From positions 3,439,351-3,503,350 of the forward strand of contig NZ_CP012036.1 of NCBI RefSeq assembly GCF_001298445.1: DNA of 64,000 bases, read 5' to 3'. Position 1 is the first letter of the stretch, and the number at the start of each line of letters is the position of its first letter. Made by a program: the position numbers and the translations under genes. Source of the stretch: Nostoc piscinale CENA21. GTDB lineage: Bacteria > Cyanobacteriota > Cyanobacteriia > Cyanobacteriales > Nostocaceae. The notes beneath the pieces were generated by a model. That model was not told the DNA's origin. It saw only the letters and a program-made list of their open reading frames with translations, and did no database searches. This document shows, one piece after another, positions 26,216-36,483 of this stretch.

Positions 26216-27460
26216 ATGATTAAGATGTTAGCTGAAAACTGGACTGTGATTGAAGCAAATTTACAGATTAACTGGCTACTGGTAAATAACTGTTTGCAGT
26301 TTGCGGCTTGGGGAGTTTTTTCGCTGTTGCTGGCGGAGGTATTCAGGGATACTTACCATGCTTTATGTCACAAAGTAAGTTGGTTAGCTAAATGGCATAA
26401 CAAACATCATGCAGCCTATCGCCGTGACTTATCGGTAGTTTCTCTGAAAATGTATCAAGAGTCTCAGCTTTACCATGACATTGTAGAGTCGGTGCTTTTA
26501 GTCTTTGTTTTGATAATAGTGGCTTTGTTAGTAAACCAATGGGGGTTTTGGTTCGGAGTACTATATGCTTGCACCTTTTTGTATGGGGCATCGGTGCGAT
26601 ATTTTCAAGGGAAAATTGATACTGACTATAATCACTTACCAGGCCCTTTAGAAATTATTCCTTCAAGTTTATGGGTAAATCGTGCTTACCATTGGCGACA
26701 CCATTTTGATGATGTGAACGCTTATTACAGTGGTGTGTTTCCGTTGGTGGATAAAATTTTAGGTACAGCACTTTCTCTTAAAGGTAAAACCATCGCCATA
26801 ACTGGCGCATCGGGAACTTTGGGACAAGCGTTAACAGCAGAACTAATCAAACACAATGCCAAGGTTGTAGCTATTACAACAAATCCAGAGAAGTTAATCA
26901 CTCAAACAGGTGTCATGGTACTTCCTTGGGAGTTGGGGAATGAGGCTCAACTGCGAGATAGGTTAGAAAAAGTCGATATTTTGATTATCAATCATGGTGT
27001 GAATGTTTATGGCGATCGCACACCCCAAGCCATCAATTCATCTTATGAGGTGAATACCTTTTCGGCGTTGCGGTTGATGGATATTTTTATGACAACGGTG
27101 ACGGGGCCACAAGACAAAGCCACTAAAGAAATTTGGGTGAATACTTCGGAGGCAGAGGTATCACCAGCCTTGAGTCCACTTTATGAACTGAGTAAACGCA
27201 CATTGGGAAATATTATCACCCTCAAACGTTTAGAAGGTAATTGCATCATTCGCAAATTAATCCTCGGCCCGTTTAAAAGTCAACTAAATCCTTATGGGGT
27301 GATGTCAGCTACCCAAGTGGCAAAATTCATTGTATTTTTAGCAGTCCGCGACTTTCGCAATATTATCGTGACAATTAATCCCCTGACTTATTTGCTATTT
27401 CCCTTCAAGGAGACTAGTACATGGTTATATTATCGCGTGTTTAGTCAAGCCAAGAACTAA
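26216..27460 (+). CDS. Fatty-acid hydroxylase/sterol-desaturase-like protein fused to a short-chain dehydrogenase (414 aa)
   Basis: Residues 1-180 have membrane segments and histidine boxes (HALCH, HNKHH, HWRHHFDD) that bind a di-iron centre in hydroxylases of this superfamily. From about residue 190 a Rossmann SDR domain starts with TGASGTLGQ, and there is a YELSK motif with the catalytic Tyr and Lys. The fusion would oxidise a lipid and then reduce or dehydrogenate the product. The substrate is not evident. ATG 26225 or 26216 are both possible starts. Confidence 0.8.
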   Translation: MIKMLAENWTVIEANLQINWLLVNNCLQFAAWGVFSLLLAEVFRDTYHALCHKVSWLAKWHNKHHAAYRRDLSVVSLKMYQESQLYHDIVESVLLVFVLIIVALLVNQWGFWFGVLYACTFLYGASVRYFQGKIDTDYNHLPGPLEIIPSSLWVNRAYHWRHHFDDVNAYYSGVFPLVDKILGTALSLKGKTIAITGASGTLGQALTAELIKHNAKVVAITTNPEKLITQTGVMVLPWELGNEAQLRDRLEKVDILIINHGVNVYGDRTPQAINSSYEVNTFSALRLMDIFMTTVTGPQDKATKEIWVNTSEAEVSPALSPLYELSKRTLGNIITLKRLEGNCIIRKLILGPFKSQLNPYGVMSATQVAKFIVFLAVRDFRNIIVTINPLTYLLFPFKETSTWLYYRVFSQAKN

Positions 27461-27700
27461 AATTAATGCGATCGCTCATCAGTAAAATGTAGGATGGCGA
27501 TCGTATGTATTTATGACACAAATTCATCTGCGTCTATCTGCGTCCATCTGCGGTTAATATTTATAAATACAGAATAAATGTTCTCACGCAGAGGCGCAAA
27601 GGCAAGGCAGCGCGTTGCGGGGGTTCCCCCCGTTGTAGCGACTGCCGCGCAGAGAGAATCAGGAGTTTCAACGCCGAGGAATTAAATCAGATTTATATAT

Positions 27701-29877
27701 TCAGCTAATTGGTAGGGTGAACCAAAATGTTACGCCTGTTTCCAATCCACTTTGTACACCAATTTCGCCACCATGAGCTTGAACAATTTGTTTACACAAA
27801 TATAAGCCTAAACCTAAACCTAAAGAATAAGGGTTATTCTTGCCCCGGAAATATAAATCAAATAATCTTTGGCTTTGTTCTGGGCTAATGCCAATACCGT
27901 TATCGCTGACGGTACAATAAATTTTATTACCTTCAACTATGGCATTAATTGTAACTTGCAATCCTGGCAGATTATGTTTGATAGCATTGCCAATTAAGTT
28001 AGAAAATACTCGCCATAGTTGCGTTGCATCAGCGTTGATTAAGGGTAAATCTGCACTTACAAGATTGATCAGATTAGTTTGATTTTTTCGCAACATTGGT
28101 TCTAAATCTGCGATCGCATCTGCGACAATCATATCTAACTGCACAGGTTGACGCTGTAAAACTAACCCTTGTATGTCGTTGACATGGGCTTCCATTAATG
28201 AATTAATTAAATTCAATTGGCGATCGCTACTCTGCACCATCCGTTCTAAGGTGGTACGGGGTAGAGAAATCATATTACTCTCCTCTCCCGCATTGTCTAG
28301 CAAATTCCTCAGCACCATCAAACTCCCCAAAACTGGGTTACGTAAGTCGTGAGAAACTGCATGAAAAAAAGACTCGCAGTGCTTCTTCGGTACGCTGGCG
28401 ATCGCGCAATGCAGTCTGAAGTTCGCTAATATCTAAAATTATCCCGACTAAGCCGCCCAAGGAACCATCAACTTTAGAAAAAATAGCTTTGTAAAATATG
28501 ACATCATGTTTGGTTTGATCAGCAAATACCAAAAAACTTTCGTAAGTTTGGACTTGTTGCTGTTCAAACAAGGTCATATCAGCGTGATAGTATTGGTCAG
28601 CCAGTTCTTTGGGTGCAAGGTCATAATCAGATTTACCAAGAATTTGTTCTTTCCGCAAACCGAGAACTGCTTCAAAGGCTGTGTTGCAACCAAGATATAA
28701 ACCTTGAGTATTCTTATAAAAGACGGGAGTGGGAATTGTATCAATTAAAACTTGTAAAAAATCTATTTGTTCTTGTAAGGCTTCTTCGGCTTGTTTGCGT
28801 TGGGTAATATCCTCAATTAACCCCTCATAATAAAGTAGTTTTCCTTCTGAGTCACGCACAGCATAAGCTTTTTCCGAAATCCAAACAATACTGCCATCTT
28901 GGCGATAAATTTGTGATTCAAATTCGGAGATAATGCCATACTTTTCAATTAACCGCACAAAATCGGCCCGACGCTTGGGATCAACATATAATTGATTTTC
29001 AATATCTGTAAAATTGGCTGTAACTTCTTCTGGTGAAGAGTAACCATAAATCTTAGCTAATGCCGGATTAGCTGTAATATATCGACCATCAGGACTGCTT
29101 TGAAAAAATCCCTTCAATGGCGTTTTCAAAAATACTGCGATATTTGGCTTCGGCGACGACTAATTTACGATTAGCTGATTCTAATTCTTTGCGTGCGTAA
29201 AATTCCGAACGTTGTAGGCGATCATATAAGTAAACGCCCAAATCACAGATAACACAAAACCAGAATATATACAAAATAAATGTCACATTATATATTTCTG
29301 GATGTTCTGGTTTTAATGTTTTTAAACCCAAGGCAGTATTAACAATAAAATAATAACCTAAAATACTGACCTGCGATATTAAATGGAGCGGCCAGCGCAC
29401 TGGCATAAATATAGCTTGACTGAGAAATAGTAATGACCAACCAACAATATCTGGTAAGGCAAAACCTTTAATTGTGGCGAACAATTGAGATGCAAAACCA
29501 ACTGACCAAGATGTACCTAAAAATAATCTGCCTGGATGATGATGACCAAAGCGAGTTTTATGTAAACTAAAACAAATCAATAAACTCAGTAACATGGAAA
29601 CGTTAATCGCCAGTCCTTGAATTCTGACTATTCTTGGGATCTGTACCAATTCTTGTAGAGAAAAGAATAAATCATAAATATCACGGACGGTAAAAGTCAA
29701 TAAACAAATAAATGCCAGCCATAACCACAGGCGTAATCTCTGCCACAGAAAATGATTACGCCAAGAGTAATATTCACCAGTAATTACATCTATTTTTGGT
29801 GCTGAAAAAACTTGTTTCCACCAAGTTCCAAATTTTTGCAATAATTTAGCCATTAGTGTCTTACCTACTTTGACCAT
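27701..29877 (-). CDS. Sensor histidine kinase with membrane and PAS domains (about 724 aa, two extra bases)
   Basis: Residues about 1-215 hold several membrane helices. Two PAS domains follow (IFQSSPDGRYITANPALAKI and a second near VFYKNTQGLYLGCN), then the HisKA helix with the phospho-acceptor in FHAVSHDLRNPVLG. The ATPase has the N-box NLIGNAIKHN and G-boxes DNGIGIS and LGLGLGLYLCKQ. An extra T in T6 near 29102 and in T7 near 28361 split it into three frames; removing both gives 725 codons. Its signal is unknown and no response regulator lies beside it. Confidence 0.8.
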
Positions 29878-29946
29878 ACCATCGCAGGCGTTGTTCTATT
29901 TTGCTCCTCGTATTTATTATGATGAGTTATGGCTACATTTTGACGA

Positions 29947-32520
29947 CTAATCGGCTACAGACAATGTGAACCAAAATGTTAATCCTCGTTTGCGGTTACT
30001 AATCACACCAATTTCGCCGCCGTGTGCTTGAATAATTTGACGACAAAGATACATCTTCAACCCTAGAATTGTGGAACAAGGTGCTTGGGGTTCCCGCACA
30101 TATAAATCAAACAGGCGATCGCTATCTGTTTTACTCATTGTGACACCGTTATGTTCAATTTGAATTTTGATCATACTTTCCACAACGGTGGCTGTCAGCG
30201 CCAATCTCAACCCTGGGGGATTTTGTTGCAAACTATAAATTAATAAAGTTAGCAACACTGTTTGTAACTGTGTGGGGTCTGTCTTGATTAATGGCAAATC
30301 TTCTTTGATTAAATTTTCTAGCGTTGCCTGATTTTGCCACAACAGTGGTTGTAAGTCGGGAAGAATTTTTTCGAGGAGTGTGTTTAAATTTACCTGCTGG
30401 AGATTTATAGTAACACCTTGCTCCATACAGCAATGAATTTCTAACAAAGAGTTAATCATTGCCAGTTGGCGATCGTTCCCTTGAATCATCCGTTCAATAA
30501 TTGAACTAGGTACAGGAATTGACTGGGAAACAGCAGGGTAAGAAGTTTCTGGTGGTGTATGGGAACAGAGGAGAACAGGTGGTGATTGTTCCCCAACTCC
30601 CAAATCCCGACTCCCGACTCCCCCATTTTCCAGCAAATTCTTCAGTACCATTAAGTTTCCCATAACTGTGGTGCGTAAATCATGAGCGACTGTATGCAGT
30701 ACCACGTCTTTAACTTGTTGCAGGTTTTCTAACTCCTGCATTTTTTGTTGCAGTTCGGCGGTGCGTTCTTCTACTTGGCGTTCTAAATTAGTGTTAAGTT
30801 CTGCGAGTTCTTGGTAAAGTTGCGCTTGCTGAATAGCGATCGCTAATTGTTCTGATAATTGCTGGAGTAAGTCGATTTCTATGGATCGCCATTGACGCGG
30901 GGCAGAACATTGGTTAGCAACTAAGGCACCAATTAATTCTTCACCTAACATGATCGGTACAGCCAAACTTGCCCTAGTCTGAAATTGTTGATAATTGGCT
31001 TGTAATTTTGGCGATACTGTGATTTTGCTGACATCTTCAACTACACGCACGCGATGAGTTGAAAAAATAGTTTTCAATTCTTGCAAATAACTTTTATCTT
31101 CTGGTGTCCAACCTAATACAGAGGGAAATTTAGGATCTACTGATTCTGCGATTGTTTGGACTTTTACTTCATAATCATTCAACCCAATAAAAACCCGATC
31201 AGCTTGTAAAAATTGCCTAACTTCCGAGACGGTAGTTTGAAGAATTTGTTCTAAATTCAGGGAAGAGCGAATTCTAACTAGAGTTTCCGTCAACAAGCGA
31301 TCGCGTTGTGCTGTCAATCGCATTTGGGCTTCTGCTTGCTTACGGGCGGTAATATCATGATTAATGGCTAAAATACATGGTACGCCATCTAAATCAATCA
31401 CATCGGCAGAAAGTAGTGTTGTGCGTACTTCGCCGGACTTGCGCCGAAACGTAAATTCTAAGTTGCGGATGGCTCCCTTGGTTTGCAAATCTGCCAATAA
31501 TTGAGTGCGATCGCTTTCATTTACCCAGATTTTTAAATCAAAGGCTGTATGACCAATTACTTCATTCTGCTCATAGCCTGATAGCTGCATAAAACTATCA
31601 TTCACCTCAATGAAGCGTCCTTCCTTAAGGGTACTAATACTAATTGGATCTGGACTGCAATTAAAAGCTTTAGAAAACTTTTGTGCTAAATTTCGTAGTG
31701 AAGTTTCTGCTTGTTTACGCTCGGTAATATCTCGAACAATGGCTAACACTTCATCAGCGCCACTAACTACTAACCGCGCTTCAAAATCACGAATACCTTG
31801 GGGTGTTGCCAATTGATATTCGCAAGTTTGTAAAGTGCCAGCATCCAAAGTTTTCGCAATGGTTTCTTGTCCAATTAAGGCTATATCATTTGGTAATAAA
31901 TCTCGCATATTTTTACCAACTATCTCTTCTTTCGTTAAAGTGAGACTGATACCATCACCTTTCAAATCAAGATATTCACCATCACGACTCAAGCGAAACA
32001 TCAAATCTGGAATTGCTGCCAAAATTGCTTGATACCTCGCCTCACTAGCGCGTAACTCTTCTTCGGTGTGTTTTCTAGATGTAATATCTATCACTAAGCC
32101 ATTGCAGAGAATATCACCGTTGGCTTCTGCTTCTAGTTGGCAAGCTCCCTGAATATACTTGAGTTTACCACTAGGAGTCATAATTCTGCCTTCCCAATGC
32201 CAAGGTTTAAGTGTGGCAAAAGCTACAGCTAGAGATTTTTTAAACTTAGTTCTATCTTCCGGGTGAATTAGCTGGTATAAGATTTGCCAGTCTGCTTGAA
32301 TTAGTTCTGGTTCTAATTCTGACAAGTCTCGACAACCAGAACTTACGTATAAAACCACCTGGGAACCATCCGCCTGTTGTCGGAATTGAAAAATCATCCC
32401 TGGTAAAATAGCAGCAATTTTGTCCAACAAAGTGATAGTCTCTGGCGGAAATTCAAGTTTACGTAGTAATTTTAAGGCTTCATTCACTATTTCACCCTTT
32501 GATACCCAACCAACTGACAT
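29947..32520 (-). CDS. PAS/GAF multisensor protein, kinase ATPase domain degraded (857 aa)
   Basis: Uninterrupted. N-terminal PAS-like region, then PAS repeats (residues about 155-265 and 275-390, each ending ITxRKxAE), a GAF domain (about 410-560, LAVPIMLGEELIGALV), a coiled coil and a HisKA-like HTVAHDLRTTVMGN. The ATPase part keeps its fold outline but lacks key residues: the N-box reads LLTLLIYSLQQN and the G1 box reads IEHNGVTMS. It sits 70 bp upstream of its paralogue in the same direction, so it may be a sensing partner rather than an active kinase. Confidence 0.75.
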   Translation of the reverse strand: MSVGWVSKGEIVNEALKLLRKLEFPPETITLLDKIAAILPGMIFQFRQQADGSQVVLYVSSGCRDLSELEPELIQADWQILYQLIHPEDRTKFKKSLAVAFATLKPWHWEGRIMTPSGKLKYIQGACQLEAEANGDILCNGLVIDITSRKHTEEELRASEARYQAILAAIPDLMFRLSRDGEYLDLKGDGISLTLTKEEIVGKNMRDLLPNDIALIGQETIAKTLDAGTLQTCEYQLATPQGIRDFEARLVVSGADEVLAIVRDITERKQAETSLRNLAQKFSKAFNCSPDPISISTLKEGRFIEVNDSFMQLSGYEQNEVIGHTAFDLKIWVNESDRTQLLADLQTKGAIRNLEFTFRRKSGEVRTTLLSADVIDLDGVPCILAINHDITARKQAEAQMRLTAQRDRLLTETLVRIRSSLNLEQILQTTVSEVRQFLQADRVFIGLNDYEVKVQTIAESVDPKFPSVLGWTPEDKSYLQELKTIFSTHRVRVVEDVSKITVSPKLQANYQQFQTRASLAVPIMLGEELIGALVANQCSAPRQWRSIEIDLLQQLSEQLAIAIQQAQLYQELAELNTNLERQVEERTAELQQKMQELENLQQVKDVVLHTVAHDLRTTVMGNLMVLKNLLENGGVGSRDLGVGEQSPPVLLCSHTPPETSYPAVSQSIPVPSSIIERMIQGNDRQLAMINSLLEIHCCMEQGVTINLQQVNLNTLLEKILPDLQPLLWQNQATLENLIKEDLPLIKTDPTQLQTVLLTLLIYSLQQNPPGLRLALTATVVESMIKIQIEHNGVTMSKTDSDRLFDLYVREPQAPCSTILGLKMYLCRQIIQAHGGEIGVISNRKRGLTFWFTLSVAD

Positions 32521-32891
32521 GATTTGTCAAGAGATGGTAACTATGGCGACAATTTCGCTGTTGTGAACGTCAGTGCTAACAGCAGCAAAACCTAGCCTTA
32601 TTTCAGGTTAATTCTTGATGGGGCGATCGCATTCACCCAATCGGGTGAACCATTGGCTTACACCACTTTGGATTGTAAATTAGTTGATGCCCGGAACAAT
32701 AGCAGATAAGACAGCAAGTTGAGGCCGCAGGGGGCAGAGGGCAGGGAGTAAGGGAGAGGATTTGCAGCTTTTATTACCAATGAACATAGCGCAATTTAAA
32801 TGACAATTAGCTTATTTCCTTTTGACTCTCTATTCAACTGGAGAGTTTAAAATAAAATCAGTAATCATGTCTGACTAAAAGTTTACGAATT
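32521..32891. other. Intergenic stretch without a gene
   Basis: It holds the divergent promoters of the sensor gene and the MerR gene, one HIP1-like site near 32623 and low-complexity GGGCAGAGGGCAGGGAG near 32736. No open frame or RNA fold stands out. Confidence 0.5.
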
Positions 32892-33305
32892 ATGTTCACC
32901 CCAACAGCAGCAAAACAAATTGGTGTAGTTGCTAAAGAAAGCGGCGTACCAATTAAAACCATTCGCTACTACGAAGAACTCGGTCTACTTAAATCATCAG
33001 GTAGAACCGAAGGCGGATTTAGATTATTTAACTCTGATGTTTTAGCACGACTCCACTTTATTAAACGCGCTCAAAGTTTAGGCTTAAGTTTGTCAGAAAT
33101 TAAAGATTTTTTAAATGTTCATGATAGTGGTAAATTACCTTGTGAACATATCAAAGCGAAATTAGAAGACAAGGTAAAAGCTATTGATGAACAAATTCAA
33201 CAATTAATGATTTTGCGACAAGAATTATCAGGATTACTTTCTGGTTGGGAAATCAAACCTGATCATTCTCATGCTACTATTTGCCCCATCATTGAAAATG
33301 AATAA
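32892..33305 (+). CDS. MerR-family transcriptional regulator (137 aa)
   Basis: The winged helix-turn-helix IGVVAKESGVPIKTIRYYEE and GLLKSSGRTEGGFRLF is typical, followed by the dimerisation helix and a C-terminal SHATICPIIENE. Cysteines in PCEHIK (about residue 97) and TICPI (about 131) resemble metal sites of MerR/ZntR-type regulators. It probably responds to a metal ion, but no transporter gene is next to it. Confidence 0.85.
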   Translation: MFTPTAAKQIGVVAKESGVPIKTIRYYEELGLLKSSGRTEGGFRLFNSDVLARLHFIKRAQSLGLSLSEIKDFLNVHDSGKLPCEHIKAKLEDKVKAIDEQIQQLMILRQELSGLLSGWEIKPDHSHATICPIIENE

Positions 33306-33376
33306 ATATCACCGATAAGAGTAAAGATTTCGATTTAGAGGTCTACAATCATTGGTGAGTCTGACTCCTGAATTCT

Positions 33377-33610
33377 TCAATCATCATTTAAAGTTTCAAT
33401 CAATAAATCTACTTGCTTTTGTCTTTGTTGCAAAAAGCTTTCACACTGACGTAAATACTCAACAGCAGTGGCAAACTGCTCAAACACTGCTTCTAACTCT
33501 AGTTCACCCGCTTCGATGCGGGCAATAATTTTTTCAATTTCTGATACCTTCGCCTCGTAATTCACGTTTGCGATCGCTTCAGAATCCGAGGAACTTTTAC
33601 GCTTAACCAT
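33377..33610 (-). CDS. xseB: Exodeoxyribonuclease VII small subunit
   Basis: 77 aa. KVSEIEKIIARIEAGELELE and FEQFATAVEYLRQCESFL match the two-helix small subunit. The start overlaps the xseA stop (TAATG), so the pair is coupled. Together they degrade single-stranded DNA from both ends, in mismatch and recombination repair. Confidence 0.9.
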   Translation of the reverse strand: MVKRKSSSDSEAIANVNYEAKVSEIEKIIARIEAGELELEAVFEQFATAVEYLRQCESFLQQRQKQVDLLIETLNDD

Positions 33611-34857
33611 TAATCTTTTAGGGTTTTAGTCGTCACTTCCATAACTTTTACTTTAACTTCTCCCTGCCCCAACTGAACCAACAATTCTTGACCAACAGTT
33701 AACTCAGTTGCATGACGGGCGATCGCACCATTTTCTTGGCGTACCACTGCATAACCTCGCTGTAACACCGCCTTCGGGTCGAGGGTAGCTAACTTTTGAC
33801 GCAACAATTCTAAATGTTGTGTGGCTTGTTGCGATCGCTGGCTAGTAACTTGCAAAAGTTGCTGACGTTTCCAGCCTAACTTTTGCATTTCTTGTTTGAC
33901 TTGTCTATCTAACCCTACACGCTGCAAGCGATTACGTAATATTTGCAGTTGATTGACTGCTGATGTCCTCACTTCATACACGGCATCATACAAAGCATCA
34001 ATTCGCTGCTGATGTTGAACATACAATTCTGATAGTGACGGCACAACTAATTCGGCGGCAGCGGTCGGTGTATGTACGCAGACATCAGCTGCTAAATCAA
34101 CTAAAGATTCATCTCGTTGATGACCAATCCCCGTAATTACTGGGATAGAACATTCTGCCACAGCCCTAACGACTCGCTCATCATTAAAGCAAGCTAATTC
34201 TTCAACTGCCCCACCACCCCGTGATAAAATTAGCACCTCAGCCCGACCATCTTTCTCAACTCTAGCGATCGCCCTCACTATCGATTCTGGGGCTTGTTCG
34301 CCCTGTACTGTGGCTGGGGAAAATAATACTTGTAACCCAGGATATCGATGTTTGAGGGTTTTTTGAATATCACCCCAAGCCGCAGCCGTGGGTGAAGTCA
34401 CAACTGCGATCGTTTGGGGATGGGGTGGTAGCGGCCGCTTTTTTTCGGGGTCAAATAACCCTTCCGCTAACAAGCGATTCCGTAATTGTTGATAGCGTAA
34501 TGCTTGTAAACCCACACCCGCAGGTAAAGCTTGCCAAACCGTTAATTGATACTCTCCTCTTTGGGGATACAGGCGTATACTCCCCAAAATAATTATCTGT
34601 TCCCCAACCGCAGGAATCTGCACGAGTTTCGCTACTTGACTATTCCACGCCACGCACTTAATCGCTGCTGTCCCATCCGGGTCTTGGAGTGTAAAAAATA
34701 AACCACTGCGATGATGATTGGCGCTGGAAACCTCCCCTGTGATCCAAACTTGTCGTAGTTGCTCATCTTGCTCTAACAGCAACCGGATATAATCAGTTAA
34801 CCCAGCTACCGAAAGTGCTGTATTGAAAGTTACAGAGTCAGTAAAATCAAAAGTCAT
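33610..34857 (-). CDS. xseA: Exodeoxyribonuclease VII large subunit
   Basis: 415 aa from ATG 34857. It has an N-terminal OB fold (VWITGEVSSANHHRSGLFFT, CVAWNSQV) and the catalytic region with VVTSPTAAAWGDI, ILSRGGGAVEELACFND and ITGIGHQRDESLVDLAAD, then a coiled coil. Partner of the small subunit that overlaps its end. The nearby recA gene makes this a small DNA-repair neighbourhood. Confidence 0.95.
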   Translation of the reverse strand: MTFDFTDSVTFNTALSVAGLTDYIRLLLEQDEQLRQVWITGEVSSANHHRSGLFFTLQDPDGTAAIKCVAWNSQVAKLVQIPAVGEQIIILGSIRLYPQRGEYQLTVWQALPAGVGLQALRYQQLRNRLLAEGLFDPEKKRPLPPHPQTIAVVTSPTAAAWGDIQKTLKHRYPGLQVLFSPATVQGEQAPESIVRAIARVEKDGRAEVLILSRGGGAVEELACFNDERVVRAVAECSIPVITGIGHQRDESLVDLAADVCVHTPTAAAELVVPSLSELYVQHQQRIDALYDAVYEVRTSAVNQLQILRNRLQRVGLDRQVKQEMQKLGWKRQQLLQVTSQRSQQATQHLELLRQKLATLDPKAVLQRGYAVVRQENGAIARHATELTVGQELLVQLGQGEVKVKVMEVTTKTLKD

Positions 34858-35318
34858 CAATAATAAGGGGGCTGATTGAATAAGAACTCAGAACTCAGAA
34901 TTCAGGAGCGATGCCCTGAGCTTGTCGAAGGGTCAGAATCAATTAGTGGAGCATTCGCCAACGATGCACTGAGCTTGCTGAAGTGTCGCAAAGAATCCCC
35001 AAGCTGAATTCTGGCTCCTGACTCCTGAATTCTATTTTGATAAACTAGCAAAACTTCTATCCAAATCCTAACAAAACCGTGTATTTTTCAGATTGGTAGT
35101 CCTGAACACCTCAGATAAAATTTGGCTGAGGCGGGAATAACTTACCACTAGACCTGGCGAAAGCCATAATAGTTGAGGGGGGTAAAGACTAATCAAAGTT
35201 GTGACGTTTGTTTCTTAGAGAAATCCGATTTCCGCATTTTCTGGCTAAAATAGTATATCTGTTCTACTTCAACTCCAAACCTAACACTCCATAAATCCAT
35301 ATATAGATAGAGGCAGTA
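34858..35318. promoter_or_regulatory. Long recA upstream region with repeats and hairpin
   Basis: The first half has two related CTGAGCTTG(T/C)(C/T)GAAG repeats (near 34917 and 34968), part of a family also seen near 23708, 25340 and 55303. Near 35109, CCTCAG...CTGAGG can form a hairpin. The second half leads to recA. No gene is visible. Confidence 0.5.
35252..35265 (+). promoter_or_regulatory. Possible LexA box upstream of recA
   Basis: AGTATATCTGTTCT fits the cyanobacterial LexA consensus RGTACNNNDGTWCB, as I recall it from Anabaena work, at 13 of 14 positions. It lies 53 bp before the recA start. Confidence 0.45.
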
Positions 35319-36389
35319 ATGGCTATCAACACTGACAATTCCGGTAAGCAAAAAGCCCTGAATATGGTACTCAACCAGATTGAGCGCAGCTTCGGTAAAG
35401 GTGCTATTATGCGCCTGGGCGATGCAACCCGGATGCGGGTGGAGACAATTTCCACAGGCGCACTCACCTTAGATTTAGCCCTAGGTGGTGGTTTACCCAA
35501 AGGGCGGGTAATTGAGATTTATGGCCCAGAAAGTTCTGGTAAAACCACAGTTGCCCTACATGCCCTCGCCGAAGTGCAGAGACAAGGCGGAATTGCGGCT
35601 TTTGTGGATGCAGAACACGCCCTAGACCCTACTTATGCGGCGGCTTTAGGTGTAGATATCGAAAATTTACTGGTTTCCCAACCTGATACTGGGGAAGCAG
35701 CTTTAGAAATTGTTGATCAATTGGTGCGCTCATCTGCCGTTGACATTGTAGTTATTGACTCAGTAGCTGCATTAGTCCCTCGCGCTGAAATCGAAGGCGA
35801 TATGGGAGATGCACACGTTGGTTTACAAGCACGTTTGATGAGCCAAGCTCTCCGTAAAATCACGGGTAATATTGGTAAATCTGGTTGTACAGTAATTTTC
35901 ATCAACCAATTACGGCAAAAAATTGGTGTCACTTACGGTAGCCCAGAAACTACAACTGGTGGTAATGCGTTGAAGTTTTATGCTTCTGTGCGTTTAGATA
36001 TTCGCCGCATTCAAACCTTGAAAAAAGGAACTGATGAATTTGGGAACCGCGTTAAAGTAAAAGTTGCTAAAAATAAAGTCGCACCACCTTTTAGAGTGGC
36101 AGAATTTGACATTATTTTTGGTAAGGGAGTGTCAATTTTAGGTTGTTTGGTTGATATAGCTGAAGAAACAGGTGTTTTAACTCGCAAGGGCGCTTGGTAT
36201 AGCTACAACGGCGACAACATTTCTCAAGGTCGAGATAACGCGATTAAATATTTAGAAGAAAAACCAGAATTTGCTGAACAAATTAAACAACAAGTGCGCC
36301 AAAAACTTGATATGGGTGCGGTTGTTTCAGCTAATTCTGTATCTAAAGTCAATGAAGACGAGGAAGAAGACTACGAAGAGGAAGAATAG
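35319..36389 (+). CDS. recA: Recombinase A
   Basis: 356 aa. It forms filaments on single-stranded DNA for strand exchange and SOS signalling. GPESSGKTT is Walker A (about residue 67), VVIDSVAAL Walker B, and IFINQLRQKIGV and ETTTGGNALKFY are signature stretches. The C-terminal tail is strongly acidic (EDEEEDYEEEE). A hairpin follows the stop. Confidence 0.98.
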   Translation: MAINTDNSGKQKALNMVLNQIERSFGKGAIMRLGDATRMRVETISTGALTLDLALGGGLPKGRVIEIYGPESSGKTTVALHALAEVQRQGGIAAFVDAEHALDPTYAAALGVDIENLLVSQPDTGEAALEIVDQLVRSSAVDIVVIDSVAALVPRAEIEGDMGDAHVGLQARLMSQALRKITGNIGKSGCTVIFINQLRQKIGVTYGSPETTTGGNALKFYASVRLDIRRIQTLKKGTDEFGNRVKVKVAKNKVAPPFRVAEFDIIFGKGVSILGCLVDIAEETGVLTRKGAWYSYNGDNISQGRDNAIKYLEEKPEFAEQIKQQVRQKLDMGAVVSANSVSKVNEDEEEDYEEEE

Positions 36390-36412
36390 TATTTACTATT
36401 GAACAGTGAATC

Positions 36413-36444
36413 AATTAGTGGCGTATGTCTTTTCGCCACTAATT
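36413..36444. terminator. Hairpin after recA
   Basis: AATTAGTGGCG and CGCCACTAATT form a perfect 11-bp stem with a 10-nt loop. There is no T-run, so termination strength is uncertain. It separates recA from the convergent FHA gene. Confidence 0.65.
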
Positions 36445-36483
36445 GCAGAAATCAAATTTGAAAATCTTAAACTCTATTCATAC

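Noticed and set aside
28506..28807. Plus-strand frames within the sensor kinase region
   Set aside because: They lie antisense to conserved PAS domains that clearly belong to the minus-strand kinase.
35109..35190. Possible riboswitch before recA
   Set aside because: There is a CCTCAG/CTGAGG hairpin, but the sequence fits no riboswitch I know and recA has no such control described to me.
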